64,000 bases of DNA from Campylobacterales bacterium. GTDB taxonomy: Bacteria; Campylobacterota; Campylobacteria; Campylobacterales; Sulfurimonadaceae. Numbering within the stretch: position 1 is the stretch's first letter; every line of letters starts with the position of its first letter. The translations under genes and the position numbers were made by a program. The stretch is taken from contig JAFGVE010000034.1 of assembly GCA_016938175.1 (NCBI GenBank), forward strand, positions 85,227-149,226, written 5' to 3'. Below the pieces are notes generated by a model that saw nothing but the letters and a program-made list of their open reading frames with translations, had not been told where the DNA came from and ran no database searches. Positions 28,934 to 39,480 of this stretch are shown one piece after another.

Positions 28934-30322
28934 ATGAAAAAAATAACATTGAGTGCAGTAGCACTTGGGTTACTCGTTTCGGCTAATGCCGCTGATAGTT
29001 TAAGCACAATGTTTTCAGAAGGGAAAGCAAGCGGACAGATAAGAGAGTTCTCTGTTGACCGTGAATACCAAGGAAGTGCTGGAAATACTACACATAGAAG
29101 AGCAAATGCAATCGGTGGACACTTAAAGTTTGAAACAGCAGACTATAAAGGTCTTAGCTTTGCAACTGCTTTTTACACAACAAATGGTTTTTTAAACGAC
29201 ACAGACTATACAGATACAAGTAAAGTTGATCCAACACTTTTTGGTCCAGGGAATGAAAATCTGAGCTTTATTGGTGAAGTATACTTCAATTACAAGTATG
29301 AAAAAACTAATTTTAAAGCTGGTCGTCAAACTTTAGAGACGCCTATGGCTGGTGGCGATGATGCTCGTATGATTCGTAGCCTTTTTGAAGCATATATGCT
29401 TACAAATACAGATATAGATGGTGTAACGCTAACAGCTGGGCATATTCAAGGTTTCTCACAAGGTACTTTCGGTCGTGTATATTCAGGTTATAACAATGTT
29501 ATAGATGGAGGTGGAAGTGTTGCCTCTGCACAAGCAAACGGACTTTTAGCTGTAACTGGTGGTTACTCTTATGTAGATACAAAAAACAATGTTGGTGATT
29601 TTGTAAACATGGGTACATATGCAATTGGACAAAAAACTGACGGTGTATCAGTTGCTTCTGTTGTGTATACAGGTATCGAAAACCTTAAATTACAACTTTG
29701 GGATTACTATGCGTATGACCTTATGAATGTTATTTATGCACAGGCTGATTACTCTTGGACTTGTCTTTTAAGTGATGCTGTAAAGCCATATGCTGCAGTA
29801 CAGTTTATTAGAGAAGATAATGTTGGTAAAGATTTAGCTGGTGATGTTAACAGTATGTACTGGGGTGCAAAACTTGGTGCGAAAGTTGAAAACTTTAATG
29901 CTTATATAGCATATTCACAAACAGGTGAAAACTCTGCTGCTGAAGCAGCTGCTGGCGGAACTGCAAATGCGATACTTACTCCATGGGGTGGTATGTCTGC
30001 ATTTACACAAGGTATGGTTACTCGTCACATGTATTTAGCAGGGACAAAAGCATCAAAAGTTGCAGCAAGCTATAACTTTAAAGGTTTTGGTCCAGATCTT
30101 TCAACTTTAGCATACTATACTTCATTTGATATGCACGAAAACAGTGGATATGGAATCGCTAGAACAGCAACTGAAGCTGGTTATGACATTATCTACTATC
30201 CAGAGGCTGTAAAAGGTCTACAACTGAGAACTCGTGCAAACTTCCCAAGAAGTTTTCATGAAGGTGCAACTGGAACAACTGGTTGGAGTGAGTATAGACT
30301 CATTGTAAACTACAACTTCTAA
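28934..30322 (+). CDS. OprD-like outer-membrane porin
   Basis: A 462-residue outer-membrane barrel with a signal peptide (MKKITLSAVALGLLVSANA) and repeated aromatic beta strands, ending in YRLIVNYNF with the C-terminal Phe used for outer-membrane assembly. A frame opens at 28889, but the ATG at 28934 has a GGGAG site six bases upstream and starts the signal peptide. The GRQTLETPMAGGDDARM stretch fits OprD-family porins of this phylum. It is 31 bases before the DUF485 and ActP genes, so passage of acetate or other small carboxylates through the outer membrane is inferred. Confidence 0.85.
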   Translation: MKKITLSAVALGLLVSANAADSLSTMFSEGKASGQIREFSVDREYQGSAGNTTHRRANAIGGHLKFETADYKGLSFATAFYTTNGFLNDTDYTDTSKVDPTLFGPGNENLSFIGEVYFNYKYEKTNFKAGRQTLETPMAGGDDARMIRSLFEAYMLTNTDIDGVTLTAGHIQGFSQGTFGRVYSGYNNVIDGGGSVASAQANGLLAVTGGYSYVDTKNNVGDFVNMGTYAIGQKTDGVSVASVVYTGIENLKLQLWDYYAYDLMNVIYAQADYSWTCLLSDAVKPYAAVQFIREDNVGKDLAGDVNSMYWGAKLGAKVENFNAYIAYSQTGENSAAEAAAGGTANAILTPWGGMSAFTQGMVTRHMYLAGTKASKVAASYNFKGFGPDLSTLAYYTSFDMHENSGYGIARTATEAGYDIIYYPEAVKGLQLRTRANFPRSFHEGATGTTGWSEYRLIVNYNF

Positions 30323-30353
30323 TTGAGTTGTAAATCAAAACAAAGGAAAAACA

Positions 30354-30668
30354 ATGGAAAAAGAACTTGTTGAAAAAATAAAAGCAAATCCTGATTATCA
30401 GACGCTTCTTCAAAGAAGAGGCGGGTTTGCTATTAAGCTTACTATAGCTATGTTAGTGGTTTATTTTGCATTCATCTTAACGATTGCATTTGATCCTGCA
30501 CTTTTAGGTACTCGTCTCTCTCCAGAGTCAGTTACTACGGTTGGAATTCCTGTTGGAATCTCTGTAATTATATTTGCATTTATTCTGACAGGTATTTATA
30601 CAAAACGTGCAAATGGTGAGTTTGATGATCTTACAAACAAAATTAAAGAATCGGTAAAGGAGAACTAA
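30354..30668 (+). CDS. yjcH: DUF485 small membrane protein (YjcH-like)
   Basis: A 104-residue protein with two membrane segments (about 27-47 and 63-83) and the family start [21 protein letters not shown]485 proteins are encoded immediately before ActP-type symporters in many bacteria, as in the E. coli acs-yjcH-actP operon, and are thought to be accessory subunits. The stop is followed by one base and then the actP start. The ribosome-binding site is AAAGGAAAAAC. Confidence 0.93.
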   Translation: MEKELVEKIKANPDYQTLLQRRGGFAIKLTIAMLVVYFAFILTIAFDPALLGTRLSPESVTTVGIPVGISVIIFAFILTGIYTKRANGEFDDLTNKIKESVKEN

Positions 30669-30669
30669 G

Positions 30670-32337
30670 ATGGTAAATAGAATTTTTCTTTTTTTAATTC
30701 TTGGCTCAATCGCGGTTTTCGCTTCTGGAGCTATTGAAGGTGAAGTACAAAAGCAAGCACTTAATGTATCTGCTATTGTAATGTTCTTACTTTTCGTTGG
30801 TGCTACTTTAGGTATCACGTATTGGGCTGCGAAGCGTACAAAGTCTGCAAAAGACTTCTATACTGCTGGTGGTGGAATCACAGGTTTTCAAAACGGTATG
30901 GCAATTGCGGGTGACTATATGTCTGCTGCATCTTTCCTTGGTATTTCTGGTCTTGTTTACTTAAAAGGGTATGACGGACTTATTTATTCTATTGGATTCT
31001 TAGTTGGTTGGCCAATTATTCTTTTCATGATTGCTGAGCCTTTAAGAAACTTAGGAAAATATACATTTGCTGACGTTGCGTCTTATAGATTACGTCAAAC
31101 ACCTATCCGTACTTTAGCGGCTTCAGGTTCTATTGCAACTGTTATTCTTTATCTTATCGCTCAAATGGTTGGTTCTGGAAAACTTATCCAGCTTCTTTTT
31201 GGTCTTCAGTATGAAGTAGCGGTAATTCTTGTTGGTGTTCTTATGATTCTTTACGTAACATTTGGTGGTATGCTTGCTACTACATGGGTACAGATTATTA
31301 AAGCGTTCTTACTTCTTTCTGGTGCAACATTTATGGCTGTAGCTGTAATGGCTCACTATGACTTTAGTTTTTCATCACTCTTCTCACACGCTACTGAGCT
31401 TAAAGGTGAGTCTATTATGAGTCCTGGTGGTTTAGTAAGTGACCCGATTTCAGCAATTTCACTTGCAGTTGCTCTAATGTTTGGTACAGCTGGTCTACCA
31501 CACATTCTTATGAGATTTTTTACGGTTGCAGATGCAAAAGAGGCACGTAAGTCGGTTTTCTATGCAACAGGCTTTATCGGGTATTTTTATATCTTAACTT
31601 TCATCATTGGTTTTGGTGCAATCGTTATGGTATTCCAAAATCCAGCATATTTAGACAGTGCGAAAGCAGCTATTGAAGGTGGTTCTCCAATTCTTGGTGG
31701 AAACAATATGGCAGCAATTCACTTAAGTCATGCGGTAGGTGGAGATTTCTTCTTAGGTTTCATTTCAGCAGTTGCGTTTGCTACGATTTTAGCAGTTGTT
31801 TCTGGTCTTACACTTGCGGGTGCTTCGGCAATCTCACACGACCTTTACGCTTCTGTTATCAAAAAAGGAAATGTTGACTCTATGAAAGAGATGAAAGTTT
31901 CTAAAATTGCTACTGTTGCTCTTGGAATTGTTGCAATTATCATGGGTATCGCGTTTGAGAAACAAAACATTGCCTTTGTTGTTGGTCTTGCGTTTGCTAT
32001 CGCAGCATCTGCTAACTTCCCAATTCTTTTTCTTTCAATGTACTGGAAAAAACTCACTACACGTGGTGCGGTAATTGGTGGTTCACTTGGTCTTGCAACA
32101 GCAGTTTTACTTGTTATCTTAGGTCCGATTGTATGGGTTCAAATTTTAGGAAATGAAGAAGCTATCTTCCCTTATAAATACCCAGCTCTGTTCTCTGTGA
32201 CTGTATCATTTGTAGCTATCTGGTTCTTCTCGATTACAGATAACTCACAAAATGCTAAAGATGAGCAAGAGGCTTTTGAAGCACAGTATGTGAGAAGTCA
32301 AACTGGTATTGGTGCGGAGGGCGCATCTGCGCACTAA
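30670..32337 (+). CDS. actP: Sodium:solute symporter, acetate permease ActP
   Basis: A 555-residue solute:sodium symporter with about 13-14 membrane segments. The N-terminal stretch [31 protein letters not shown] is characteristic of the ActP branch that takes up acetate and related short acids. Its context, with DUF485 in front and acetyl-CoA synthetase downstream on the same strand, makes acetate the most likely substrate. An imperfect hairpin follows the gene. Confidence 0.93.
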   Translation: MVNRIFLFLILGSIAVFASGAIEGEVQKQALNVSAIVMFLLFVGATLGITYWAAKRTKSAKDFYTAGGGITGFQNGMAIAGDYMSAASFLGISGLVYLKGYDGLIYSIGFLVGWPIILFMIAEPLRNLGKYTFADVASYRLRQTPIRTLAASGSIATVILYLIAQMVGSGKLIQLLFGLQYEVAVILVGVLMILYVTFGGMLATTWVQIIKAFLLLSGATFMAVAVMAHYDFSFSSLFSHATELKGESIMSPGGLVSDPISAISLAVALMFGTAGLPHILMRFFTVADAKEARKSVFYATGFIGYFYILTFIIGFGAIVMVFQNPAYLDSAKAAIEGGSPILGGNNMAAIHLSHAVGGDFFLGFISAVAFATILAVVSGLTLAGASAISHDLYASVIKKGNVDSMKEMKVSKIATVALGIVAIIMGIAFEKQNIAFVVGLAFAIAASANFPILFLSMYWKKLTTRGAVIGGSLGLATAVLLVILGPIVWVQILGNEEAIFPYKYPALFSVTVSFVAIWFFSITDNSQNAKDEQEAFEAQYVRSQTGIGAEGASAH

Positions 32338-32347
32338 GTCCATTTAT

Positions 32348-32371
32348 GTAGAAGGGAGTTTTCTCTTCTAC
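32348..32371 (+). terminator. Hairpin after actP
   Basis: GTAGAAGGGA and TTCTCTTCTAC form about ten pairs (one G-T) with a four-base loop, followed by a short T-containing stretch (TACATTTTA). It could be a weak terminator or an RNA-stability element that lowers expression of the DUF294 gene relative to porin-DUF485-actP. Confidence 0.45.
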
Positions 32372-32394
32372 TACATTTTATCGGAAGCTATAAT

Positions 32395-34212
32395 TTGAGT
32401 ATTTTAGATCAAAGAAGACTGATTGAGTCCATTCACCCCTTTGAGTTACTGAGTTCGGTCGAACTGGATAGACTCATGCAAAAAATTGACATAGCTTATT
32501 ACACAAAAGATACCCTTCTATTCTCCAAATCCATCCCCTCAATAGCGTTTTATATCATCATTAAAGGTTCTGTAAATGAGTACATCGACGATGAACTACA
32601 CAACGTGTATACACAAGGTGATAGTTTTGATGCTGATGCACTGATATATGAGACAACGCAGAGTCGTTTTATAGTTGCAGAAGACTTAATCTGTTATGAG
32701 ATTAAAAAAGAGGACTTTTTAGAGTTGATGCAGAACAAAAAAATACAGAGCTTTTTTCTCCGAGACTTTGTATCACGTCATCAGCATTTAAAAGAGTACG
32801 AAGCACAAAGTGAATTGACACCTTTTTTAATGTCTAAGGTATCAGATATATATCTTCACAGTGCTTGTGTAGTGGATGAAGATGAGAGTATCATCTCTTC
32901 TTTAGAGAAGATGAAAGAGTATGGTGCACGAGTTATTGTCGTCAAAGGTACTTTAGATAACTACTCCATTGTTACAGATTCAAATCTTATAAACAATCTA
33001 CTTTTAGGTGATGTTTCTAAAGAGGAGAAGATAGAAACGATTGCAACGCACGGGATAGTTTCTATTGAGGTAACAGACTTTCTATTTAATGCACTTTTAC
33101 TTATGACACATAAGAGTGTCAAAAGGCTTGTAGTAACTGATGAAGGAAAAATAGTCGGTATATTAGAACAGATTGACCTACTTTCTTATTTTGCAAACCA
33201 TTCACATCTCATCGCTGTTCAGATAGATAAGGCAAAGAATCTTAGTGAGCTTAGTGAAGTACAATCAGATCTGCGTAACCTCATTTTAACACTCCATGCC
33301 AAAGGTGTCAAAGTACGTTACATAACAAAACTCGTCTCTACTCTTAATGAGAAAATGTACAAAAAACTCTTTAATATGTTTGTCGATAAAGAGCTACAGC
33401 AGAGTGCTGCACTTGTCCTTATGGGTAGTGAAGGTAGAGGCGAGCAGAGTATTAAAAGTGATCAAGATAATGCACTCATTGTAGCTGATGGTGTTGATGT
33501 GGCACTCTATGAAGAGCCAATGCTTCAGTTAAACGCTGCACTTATACAACTTGGATATCCAAAATGTGAAGGTAACGTTATGGTGAGTAACACTTTTTGG
33601 CGTCGAAATGTAAAAGCGTACAAAGAGTTGATAGATAGTTGGCCGACAACACTCAATGAAGAGAATCTTCAAAATATGAGTATCTTTTTAGATACAAAAT
33701 GTGTAGCAGGGGACCTTAATCTGCTGTCAGAGTTACGTGAGTATCTCTTTAACAGCTTTTCTGCAAGAAAAGATGTCTTGGCACACGCTGCAAAAGGTCT
33801 GCTCAATTTTGAAACGCCTCTCTCTATTTTCTCCGGTTTTGTTTTGGAAAAGAGTCACGGTAATGAGCTTGACTTGAAAAAAGGGGGAATATTTGCCCTT
33901 GTTCACGGTATTAGAATTCTCTCTTTAGAGCATAAAGTTGACAAAACAAATACGATAGAACGTATAAAAGCTCTGAACAATAAAAATGTTTTAGACAAGG
34001 CTTTTGCAACAGAACTTATAGAGAGTTTTGACACACTGCTCAGCATTCGTCTCAAAGCAATGCTTGAGGCAAAAGAGTCTGGAGAAGGAAACTACATAAA
34101 TCCACAGAAACTTGAAAAGAATCAACGTGACCTTTTAAAAGATAGTTTCAAGGTTGTTAACAAGTTTAAAAAGTTTATGAGTTTTCATTTTCACTTAGAT
34201 ATGGTGCGCTGA
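32395..34212 (+). CDS. DUF294 nucleotidyltransferase-like protein with cNMP-binding and CBS domains
   Basis: A 605-residue cytoplasmic protein: N-terminal cyclic-nucleotide-binding-like domain (about 15-125), a CBS pair (about 150-275), a nucleotidyltransferase-like DUF294 domain with the intact catalytic pattern GSEGRGEQSIKSDQDNALI (near 345), and a helical C-terminal substrate-binding domain. The best start is TTG at 32395 behind GGAAG. A TATAAT hexamer lies immediately before the TTG, so either the transcript comes from upstream or the hexamer is fortuitous. It is GlnD-like in architecture; its target is not known. It overlaps the exonuclease gene by one base. Confidence 0.88.
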   Translation: MSILDQRRLIESIHPFELLSSVELDRLMQKIDIAYYTKDTLLFSKSIPSIAFYIIIKGSVNEYIDDELHNVYTQGDSFDADALIYETTQSRFIVAEDLICYEIKKEDFLELMQNKKIQSFFLRDFVSRHQHLKEYEAQSELTPFLMSKVSDIYLHSACVVDEDESIISSLEKMKEYGARVIVVKGTLDNYSIVTDSNLINNLLLGDVSKEEKIETIATHGIVSIEVTDFLFNALLLMTHKSVKRLVVTDEGKIVGILEQIDLLSYFANHSHLIAVQIDKAKNLSELSEVQSDLRNLILTLHAKGVKVRYITKLVSTLNEKMYKKLFNMFVDKELQQSAALVLMGSEGRGEQSIKSDQDNALIVADGVDVALYEEPMLQLNAALIQLGYPKCEGNVMVSNTFWRRNVKAYKELIDSWPTTLNEENLQNMSIFLDTKCVAGDLNLLSELREYLFNSFSARKDVLAHAAKGLLNFETPLSIFSGFVLEKSHGNELDLKKGGIFALVHGIRILSLEHKVDKTNTIERIKALNNKNVLDKAFATELIESFDTLLSIRLKAMLEAKESGEGNYINPQKLEKNQRDLLKDSFKVVNKFKKFMSFHFHLDMVR

Positions 34213-34826
34213 TGTTTGCTTTTTTTAAAGAGTTTCAAAAAAAAAGGGCGATGGCAAAGCTCAAAGAGCAGCATTACTCTTTTTTATTTGAAGAGATTGA
34301 TGATGAATATGTTGTTTTTGATACTGAGACAACGGGACTCAATCCAAAAGAGGATGAAATTCTCTCAATTGGAGCTGTTAAAGTTAAAGGAAACAAAATT
34401 TTAACATCTGAGACTTTTGAGTTTTATGTTAAAAATGAGAAAAATATCAGCTCAAAGAGTATAGAGATTCACAGGATAAGACCTTGTGATTTAGAACATG
34501 CAAGGAGTGCGAATGAGGTTATGAGAGATTTTTTAGAATTTATAAGAGGAAGAACATTGGTAGGCTACTACCTTGAGTTTGATGTTGCTATGGTAAACAA
34601 GTATATCTTGCCACTTTTGGGTATAAAACTCCCAAATAAAACTATTGAGATATCTGAACTCTACTACGATGCACAAATAACAACCATTCCACAGGGTAAC
34701 ATAGACTTGCGTTTCGATACCATACTTAAAAAGTGTGATATTCCAAATATGGGCGTACATAATGCCGTAAATGATGCCGTTATGAGCGCTATGGTTTTTT
34801 TAAAACTTAAAGGTGGTTGCAAATGA
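34212..34826 (+). CDS. DnaQ-like 3'-5' exonuclease (DEDDh)
   Basis: A 204-residue exonuclease of the DNA polymerase III epsilon superfamily. Exo I (VFDTETTGLNP), Exo II (YYLEFDVAMVN) and Exo III with the DEDDh histidine (HNAVNDAVMSA) are all present, so catalysis is expected. It is probably not the replicative proofreading subunit, because it is coupled (TGATG) to the DUF294 gene. That pair, often seen beside acetate genes, may act on RNA or nucleotides in regulation; that is inference. Confidence 0.9.
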   Translation: MFAFFKEFQKKRAMAKLKEQHYSFLFEEIDDEYVVFDTETTGLNPKEDEILSIGAVKVKGNKILTSETFEFYVKNEKNISSKSIEIHRIRPCDLEHARSANEVMRDFLEFIRGRTLVGYYLEFDVAMVNKYILPLLGIKLPNKTIEISELYYDAQITTIPQGNIDLRFDTILKKCDIPNMGVHNAVNDAVMSAMVFLKLKGGCK

Positions 34827-36022
34827 AACGTGTTGTAGTTGTTGGCGGTGGTTATGGCGGTCTTCGTTGTATAGAGGGCTTAGAAAAAGTAGAAGAGTTA
34901 GAGATAGTGTTGGTAGATAGAAATCCCTATCACTACTTACAGACAGAAGCATACTCATATATAGCAGGGAAGAGCGATATTTATGATATCGCAATCGATT
35001 TAGCAAGTTGGTGCGAAGGTTTTGGACGTGTTAAGTTTATGCAGATGGATGTTGAAAAGATTGACTTTGATGCACAGACTGTATATGCGAATGAGCAGAG
35101 TTTAGAGTATGACTATCTTGTTGTAGGTGTTGGTGCTAGAACAAACTTTTTCTCTTTTATTGAGGGATTAAGAGAACATAGTCACGGTGTAAAGTTTTTA
35201 AGTAAAGCGTATAACTTTAGAAAAGATTTTGAGGCTGTGCTTTATGAGAAACTCAATGCACAAAGTGGTACTACTTCAGAGTCTATAAATATCGCTATAG
35301 GCGGTGCAGGACTCAGTGGTGTAGAAGTTGCCGCTGAAATGGCACATACGCTTAGAGAGTACGGTAAAACAATTGGAACTCGTGCAAAAGATGTCAATAT
35401 TTATCTTATTGATGCGAGTGATACAATTTTACCTGGAAGTAGCACATACATCATAGAAAACACTATGAAAAGGCTTAAAAAGCTCGGCGTAAATGTCTTA
35501 ACATCATCTTTTATCTCCAGAGTTGATGCAGACAAAATACTCTTTAAAGACGAAAAAGAGTTACCGTACCATTTTATGGTATTTACTGGTGGAATTAAAG
35601 CGGCACCATTGACAAATACAATTGAGTGTGAAAAGAACAGAATTGGACAGCTTATTGTAGATGAGAAGCTTAATATTAACAACTTTGCAAATGCCTTTGC
35701 CATTGGTGATTGTATAGAGGTTAAAGATAAGAAGGGTCGCATTTTACCACCGACCGCACAGATAGCTGAACGTAGTGCAGAATATGTTGCACAGAGCATT
35801 GTCGCAAAAGAGAAAAATATTGAGCAAAGCTCTTTTGATGCAAGTGTTATGGGTGTCTTTGTTGCTCTTGGGGGAAGTTATGCAGTAGGCGAGATGTTTG
35901 GCTTTATAAAAGTGAGTGGATACAAGGCTTACTTGCTTAAAAAAGCTATCACATACGCCTACTATTTAGGTTTGAAATTGAGGATAAATACAGGCTTTAA
36001 AAATAGGAAAAAAATCCTATAA
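34823..36022 (+). CDS. NDH-2-like FAD-dependent pyridine nucleotide oxidoreductase
   Basis: A 399-residue flavoprotein of the type II NADH dehydrogenase family. It has an FAD-binding GGGYGG at residue 8-13, a second dinucleotide fold (IAIGGAGLSGVEVAAEMA) for NAD(P)H, and the C-terminal FAD contact NAFAIGDCIEV followed by PPTAQIAERSAEYVAQ. The C-terminal amphipathic, basic tail could attach to the membrane. The ATG at 34823 overlaps the exonuclease stop by ATGA; a TTG six bases earlier is less likely. It may oxidise NADH with quinone during acetate oxidation, but the electron acceptor is not proven. Confidence 0.88.
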   Translation: MKRVVVVGGGYGGLRCIEGLEKVEELEIVLVDRNPYHYLQTEAYSYIAGKSDIYDIAIDLASWCEGFGRVKFMQMDVEKIDFDAQTVYANEQSLEYDYLVVGVGARTNFFSFIEGLREHSHGVKFLSKAYNFRKDFEAVLYEKLNAQSGTTSESINIAIGGAGLSGVEVAAEMAHTLREYGKTIGTRAKDVNIYLIDASDTILPGSSTYIIENTMKRLKKLGVNVLTSSFISRVDADKILFKDEKELPYHFMVFTGGIKAAPLTNTIECEKNRIGQLIVDEKLNINNFANAFAIGDCIEVKDKKGRILPPTAQIAERSAEYVAQSIVAKEKNIEQSSFDASVMGVFVALGGSYAVGEMFGFIKVSGYKAYLLKKAITYAYYLGLKLRINTGFKNRKKIL

Positions 36023-36052
36023 AGCGAAGTGCCGAGATTGTTTTTTCTTGGC

Positions 36053-36058
36053 TATAAT
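36053..36058 (+). promoter_or_regulatory. Putative -10 box for acs
   Basis: TATAAT in the context GGCTATAATTT, 48 bases before the acs ATG, in the 83-base gap after the oxidoreductase gene. It gives acs its own promoter. Confidence 0.55.
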
Positions 36059-36105
36059 TTTATCTTCAAAAGTACATTGAAATTACAAAAAATAAAGGAA
36101 AATAT

Positions 36106-38067
36106 ATGTCAAATACAGAATTAAAACCGGTTTTTAACCCGAACAGGGAGTTTGCTAAAAATGCAAGAATAAAAAATATGTGTGAATACCATGATCTTCA
36201 AGAGTTTGCAAAGTCAGACTATGAAGGTTTTTGGGGCGAAATGGCAAAAGAAAAAATTGACTGGATTGAGCCTTTTACGAATGTAGTAGATGAGAGTAAA
36301 GCCCCTTTTGTAAAGTGGTTTGATGGTGGAAAACTTAACGTTTCAGCACAATGTATAGACCGTCACTTAGAGTCTCGCAAAAATAAAGCTGCAATTATTT
36401 TTGAAGGTGACAGAGGGGACGTTGAAACAATTACATATTTAGACCTTTATAAACGTGTAAACAAATTTGCCAACCTTTTAAAAGACGATTTTGGTGTACA
36501 AAAAGGTGACCGTGTTGTTATCTATATGCCAATGATTCCTGAAGCTGCCTATGCAATGCTTGCATGTGCTAGAATCGGTGCTATTCACTCTATCGTTTTT
36601 GGTGGTTTCTCATCCGAGGCACTTAGAGATAGAATCGAAGATGCAGAAGCGAAAGTGGTTATTACTGCTGATGGTGCATACAGAAAAACTAAACCATATA
36701 TGTTAAAGCCAGTTGTAGATGCTGCAATTGAGGGAAAAACTCCAGTTGAGAAAGTTCTTGTTGTTGAGAGAAATAACGAAGAGGTAACATGGGTTGCTGG
36801 ACGTGACTACTCTTACAATGAACTCATTAAAGACAAATCTGCAGTATGTGAAGCAGAGGTTATGGATTCTGAAGATCCACTGTTCTTACTTTATACTTCA
36901 GGTTCAACTGGTAAACCAAAAGGTGTACAACACAACTCAGCAGGATATATCCTTTGGGCACAGATGACTATGGAGTGGGTATTTGACGTAAAAGAAAATG
37001 ACACTTACTGGTGTACTGCCGATGTTGGTTGGATTACAGGTCACACATACATTGTATATGGTCCACTTGCAATGGGTGCAACGACTGTAATGTTTGAGGG
37101 TGTTATCACTTATCCAGATGCTGGACGTCCTTGGGCAATGGTTGAAAATCATAGAATTAATCAGTTCTATACTGCACCAACAGCTATTCGTGTACTTCAC
37201 AAAACAGGTGAAGATGAGCCAAGCAAGTATGACATCTCTTCACTCAAAGTTCTTGGAACTGTTGGTGAGCCTATTGACCCACCAGCATGGAAATGGTACT
37301 ACGAAGAGGTAGGACAAAGCAAATGTGCTATCGTTGATACATACTGGCAGACAGAGACTGGCGGACACATCGTATCTCCACTTCCTGGTGCAACACCAAT
37401 TAAACCTGCATGTGCAACACTTCCACTTCCGGGAATCATGGCTGAAGTTCTTGACCCTGCAACTGGTGAGAGAGCAGAAGTTGGTGAGACTGGTTACATG
37501 TGTGTAACTCGTCCTTGGCCTTCACAAATTCGTGGTGTTTGGGGTGACGAAGAGCGTTACGTAAAATCTTACTTTGGTGATGTGAAAAAAGATGGCAAAC
37601 CAGTTTACTTCACGGGTGACGGTGCACGTTACGATGAAGATGGTTACATTACAATTACTGGTCGTACTGATGACGTTATCAACGTTTCTGGTCACAGAAT
37701 GGGAACTGCTGAGGTTGAAGCGGCTATTAAAAAACACCCGAATGTAGCAGAAGTCGCTGTAGTTGGAAAACCACACGAATTAAAAGGTGAAGGTATTTTC
37801 GCATACATCGTTCTTAAGTCTGACGAAGGTGTTGCAGATGAGGTTGAAGAGGTAAAAGCTATCAACAACATCATTAAAAAAGAGATTGGAAACATCGCTA
37901 TTTGTGATGATATGGTGTTCGCTCCAGGACTTCCAAAAACACGTTCTGGAAAAATCATGCGTAGAATTCTTCGCTCTATTGCTAAGGGTGAGGCTATTAC
38001 ACAAGATATTTCAACACTTGAAGATCCTTCAGTTGTTGGTAAAATCGAAGCGATGGTTAAAGGGTAA
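36106..38067 (+). CDS. acs: Acetyl-CoA synthetase (AMP-forming)
   Basis: Acs activates acetate to acetyl-CoA through acetyl-AMP. The 653-residue protein has the adenylate-forming motifs [14 protein letters not shown] (P-loop), [12 protein letters not shown] and [20 protein letters not shown], and the C-terminal [11 protein letters not shown] whose lysine is the catalytic and acetyl-regulated residue. A TATAAT box and AAAGGA site precede it. It completes a porin-ActP-Acs route for taking up and activating acetate. Confidence 0.98.
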   Translation: MSNTELKPVFNPNREFAKNARIKNMCEYHDLQEFAKSDYEGFWGEMAKEKIDWIEPFTNVVDESKAPFVKWFDGGKLNVSAQCIDRHLESRKNKAAIIFEGDRGDVETITYLDLYKRVNKFANLLKDDFGVQKGDRVVIYMPMIPEAAYAMLACARIGAIHSIVFGGFSSEALRDRIEDAEAKVVITADGAYRKTKPYMLKPVVDAAIEGKTPVEKVLVVERNNEEVTWVAGRDYSYNELIKDKSAVCEAEVMDSEDPLFLLYTSGSTGKPKGVQHNSAGYILWAQMTMEWVFDVKENDTYWCTADVGWITGHTYIVYGPLAMGATTVMFEGVITYPDAGRPWAMVENHRINQFYTAPTAIRVLHKTGEDEPSKYDISSLKVLGTVGEPIDPPAWKWYYEEVGQSKCAIVDTYWQTETGGHIVSPLPGATPIKPACATLPLPGIMAEVLDPATGERAEVGETGYMCVTRPWPSQIRGVWGDEERYVKSYFGDVKKDGKPVYFTGDGARYDEDGYITITGRTDDVINVSGHRMGTAEVEAAIKKHPNVAEVAVVGKPHELKGEGIFAYIVLKSDEGVADEVEEVKAINNIIKKEIGNIAICDDMVFAPGLPKTRSGKIMRRILRSIAKGEAITQDISTLEDPSVVGKIEAMVKG

Positions 38068-38077
38068 GCCCTTTAAC
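38056..38077. terminator. Hairpin at the acs 3' end
   Basis: GTTAAAGGG and CCCTTTAAC form a perfect 9-base stem with a 4-base loop spanning the acs stop codon, between convergent genes. There is no long T-run, so it may terminate weakly in both directions or protect the transcript end. Confidence 0.5.
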
Positions 38078-38096
38078 ACGCTTTATACATAAAATT

Positions 38097-39380
38097 TTAA
38101 GAGTATTTTCTCTGGAAAATATGTCCTCTAACCATCTTTCCATACAGTAACTCAAATACTACAGAACTTACAATAAACATCAAAAATATAGTGACAGCTT
38201 TTGGATTTGTCTTATAGGTATGTAAAAGTAAAATACAAAGTGCTAAAAAACTTAGTAATGACGCCAAAGATACAATGTATCTGTTTGCGTTTATACTTTT
38301 GTAGAGTTTTAAAGCACTAAGATTTACTATAAAAAATATAAGCAAAAAACCCGCACTTGCAATAATGGCAATAGCTTCTAAATTTATACTGTTACTGAGT
38401 ATGAGACTAAAAAAAAGTGTTAAGAGTACACCTGCAATTGGTACTTGGGCTCTTTCATACTCAAAGAGCGTAGGAAGTTCACCATCTTTGGCAATAACGT
38501 AGCCAAGTCGTGCATTACCAAATATAGTTGCGTTTATGGCTGAAAAAGTAGAGAGTAGCGCGGCAACTGCCACAAGTGTAAAACCAAAAGAACCAAGTGA
38601 AGGTTCCGCTGCAAGCGCAAGTGCATACTCTTTTGCTTCAATGAGTTTTTGTACATTTACAGTACCTACAGTCACGACTGCAATGAGAATATAAAGTAGA
38701 ATAACAATCCCTACAGAGAGAAAAAAGGCACGAGGTAGATTTTTACTTGGTTCTTCTATACTCTGTGCTGCATTTGCAATGAGTTCAAAACCCTCATAAG
38801 CTACAAAAATAATCATACCTGCAGCAACTATGGAAAAGGAACTCTCATAGTGTGAAGGAGAAAAGTTTGTATACTCTACATGAGACATACCTAAGGCGAT
38901 TACAAGTATGAGAATGGCAACTTTTATAGTAACTATAAATGTTTCTGATTTTCCGACAAGTGAAGCGCTAAGAAGGTTTATAACAGCAGGGAGTAGTATG
39001 GCAAAAGAGATGAGTAGATGATGTAATAAACTGCTGGTATGAGAAAAAAAAGTTGCACCATAAGAAGCAAAGGCAACAGCGTAAAGAGAAATAGTCACAA
39101 GATAACTTAGCCAGAGCATGAGATTTACAGAGCCTGAGAGCAAGTTATGTCCAAAGGCTTTGTCTATAAAAATAACTGTTCCGCCTCTACTCTGAAATGC
39201 AACTGAGAGTTTTGCGTAAGAGTAGGCTGTTAAAAAGGCTATAACACCTGCAAGAAAAAAAGTAATAGGTGTTGCACCGTGGGCAAGAGAGACAGCATCT
39301 CCCAATACAGCAAAAATTCCTCCTCCAACCATACCTCCTATACCTATAGAGATAGCCCCAAAAAGAGTGATTTTTTTCAT
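38097..39380 (-). CDS. APC-family amino-acid permease
   Basis: A 427-residue transporter with about 12 membrane segments. The start has the APC signature GAISIGIGGMVGGGIFAVLG in segment 1 and the segment 6 pattern IIFVAYEGFELIANAAQSIEEP, which lines the substrate site. A frame opens at 39404, but the ATG at 39380 has an AAGGAG site six bases upstream. Substrate is unknown; the gene is single, convergent with acs and divergent from pyrF. Confidence 0.9.
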   Translation of the reverse strand: MKKITLFGAISIGIGGMVGGGIFAVLGDAVSLAHGATPITFFLAGVIAFLTAYSYAKLSVAFQSRGGTVIFIDKAFGHNLLSGSVNLMLWLSYLVTISLYAVAFASYGATFFSHTSSLLHHLLISFAILLPAVINLLSASLVGKSETFIVTIKVAILILVIALGMSHVEYTNFSPSHYESSFSIVAAGMIIFVAYEGFELIANAAQSIEEPSKNLPRAFFLSVGIVILLYILIAVVTVGTVNVQKLIEAKEYALALAAEPSLGSFGFTLVAVAALLSTFSAINATIFGNARLGYVIAKDGELPTLFEYERAQVPIAGVLLTLFFSLILSNSINLEAIAIIASAGFLLIFFIVNLSALKLYKSINANRYIVSLASLLSFLALCILLLHTYKTNPKAVTIFLMFIVSSVVFELLYGKMVRGHIFQRKYS

Positions 39381-39445
39381 ATATGCTCCTTCTTTTTCCT
39401 TCATTGTAGTCCAAAAAAGTAAATTTTTTCATGAAGGAAATTGGC

Positions 39446-39451
39446 TATAAT
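39446..39451 (+). promoter_or_regulatory. Putative -10 box for pyrF
   Basis: TATAAT in the context GGCTATAATTG, 30 bases before the pyrF ATG. The same extended GGCTATAATT sequence precedes acs, which supports it as the local housekeeping promoter form. Confidence 0.55.
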
Positions 39452-39480
39452 TGCACATATATTTTATAAAGAGAGTAGCC

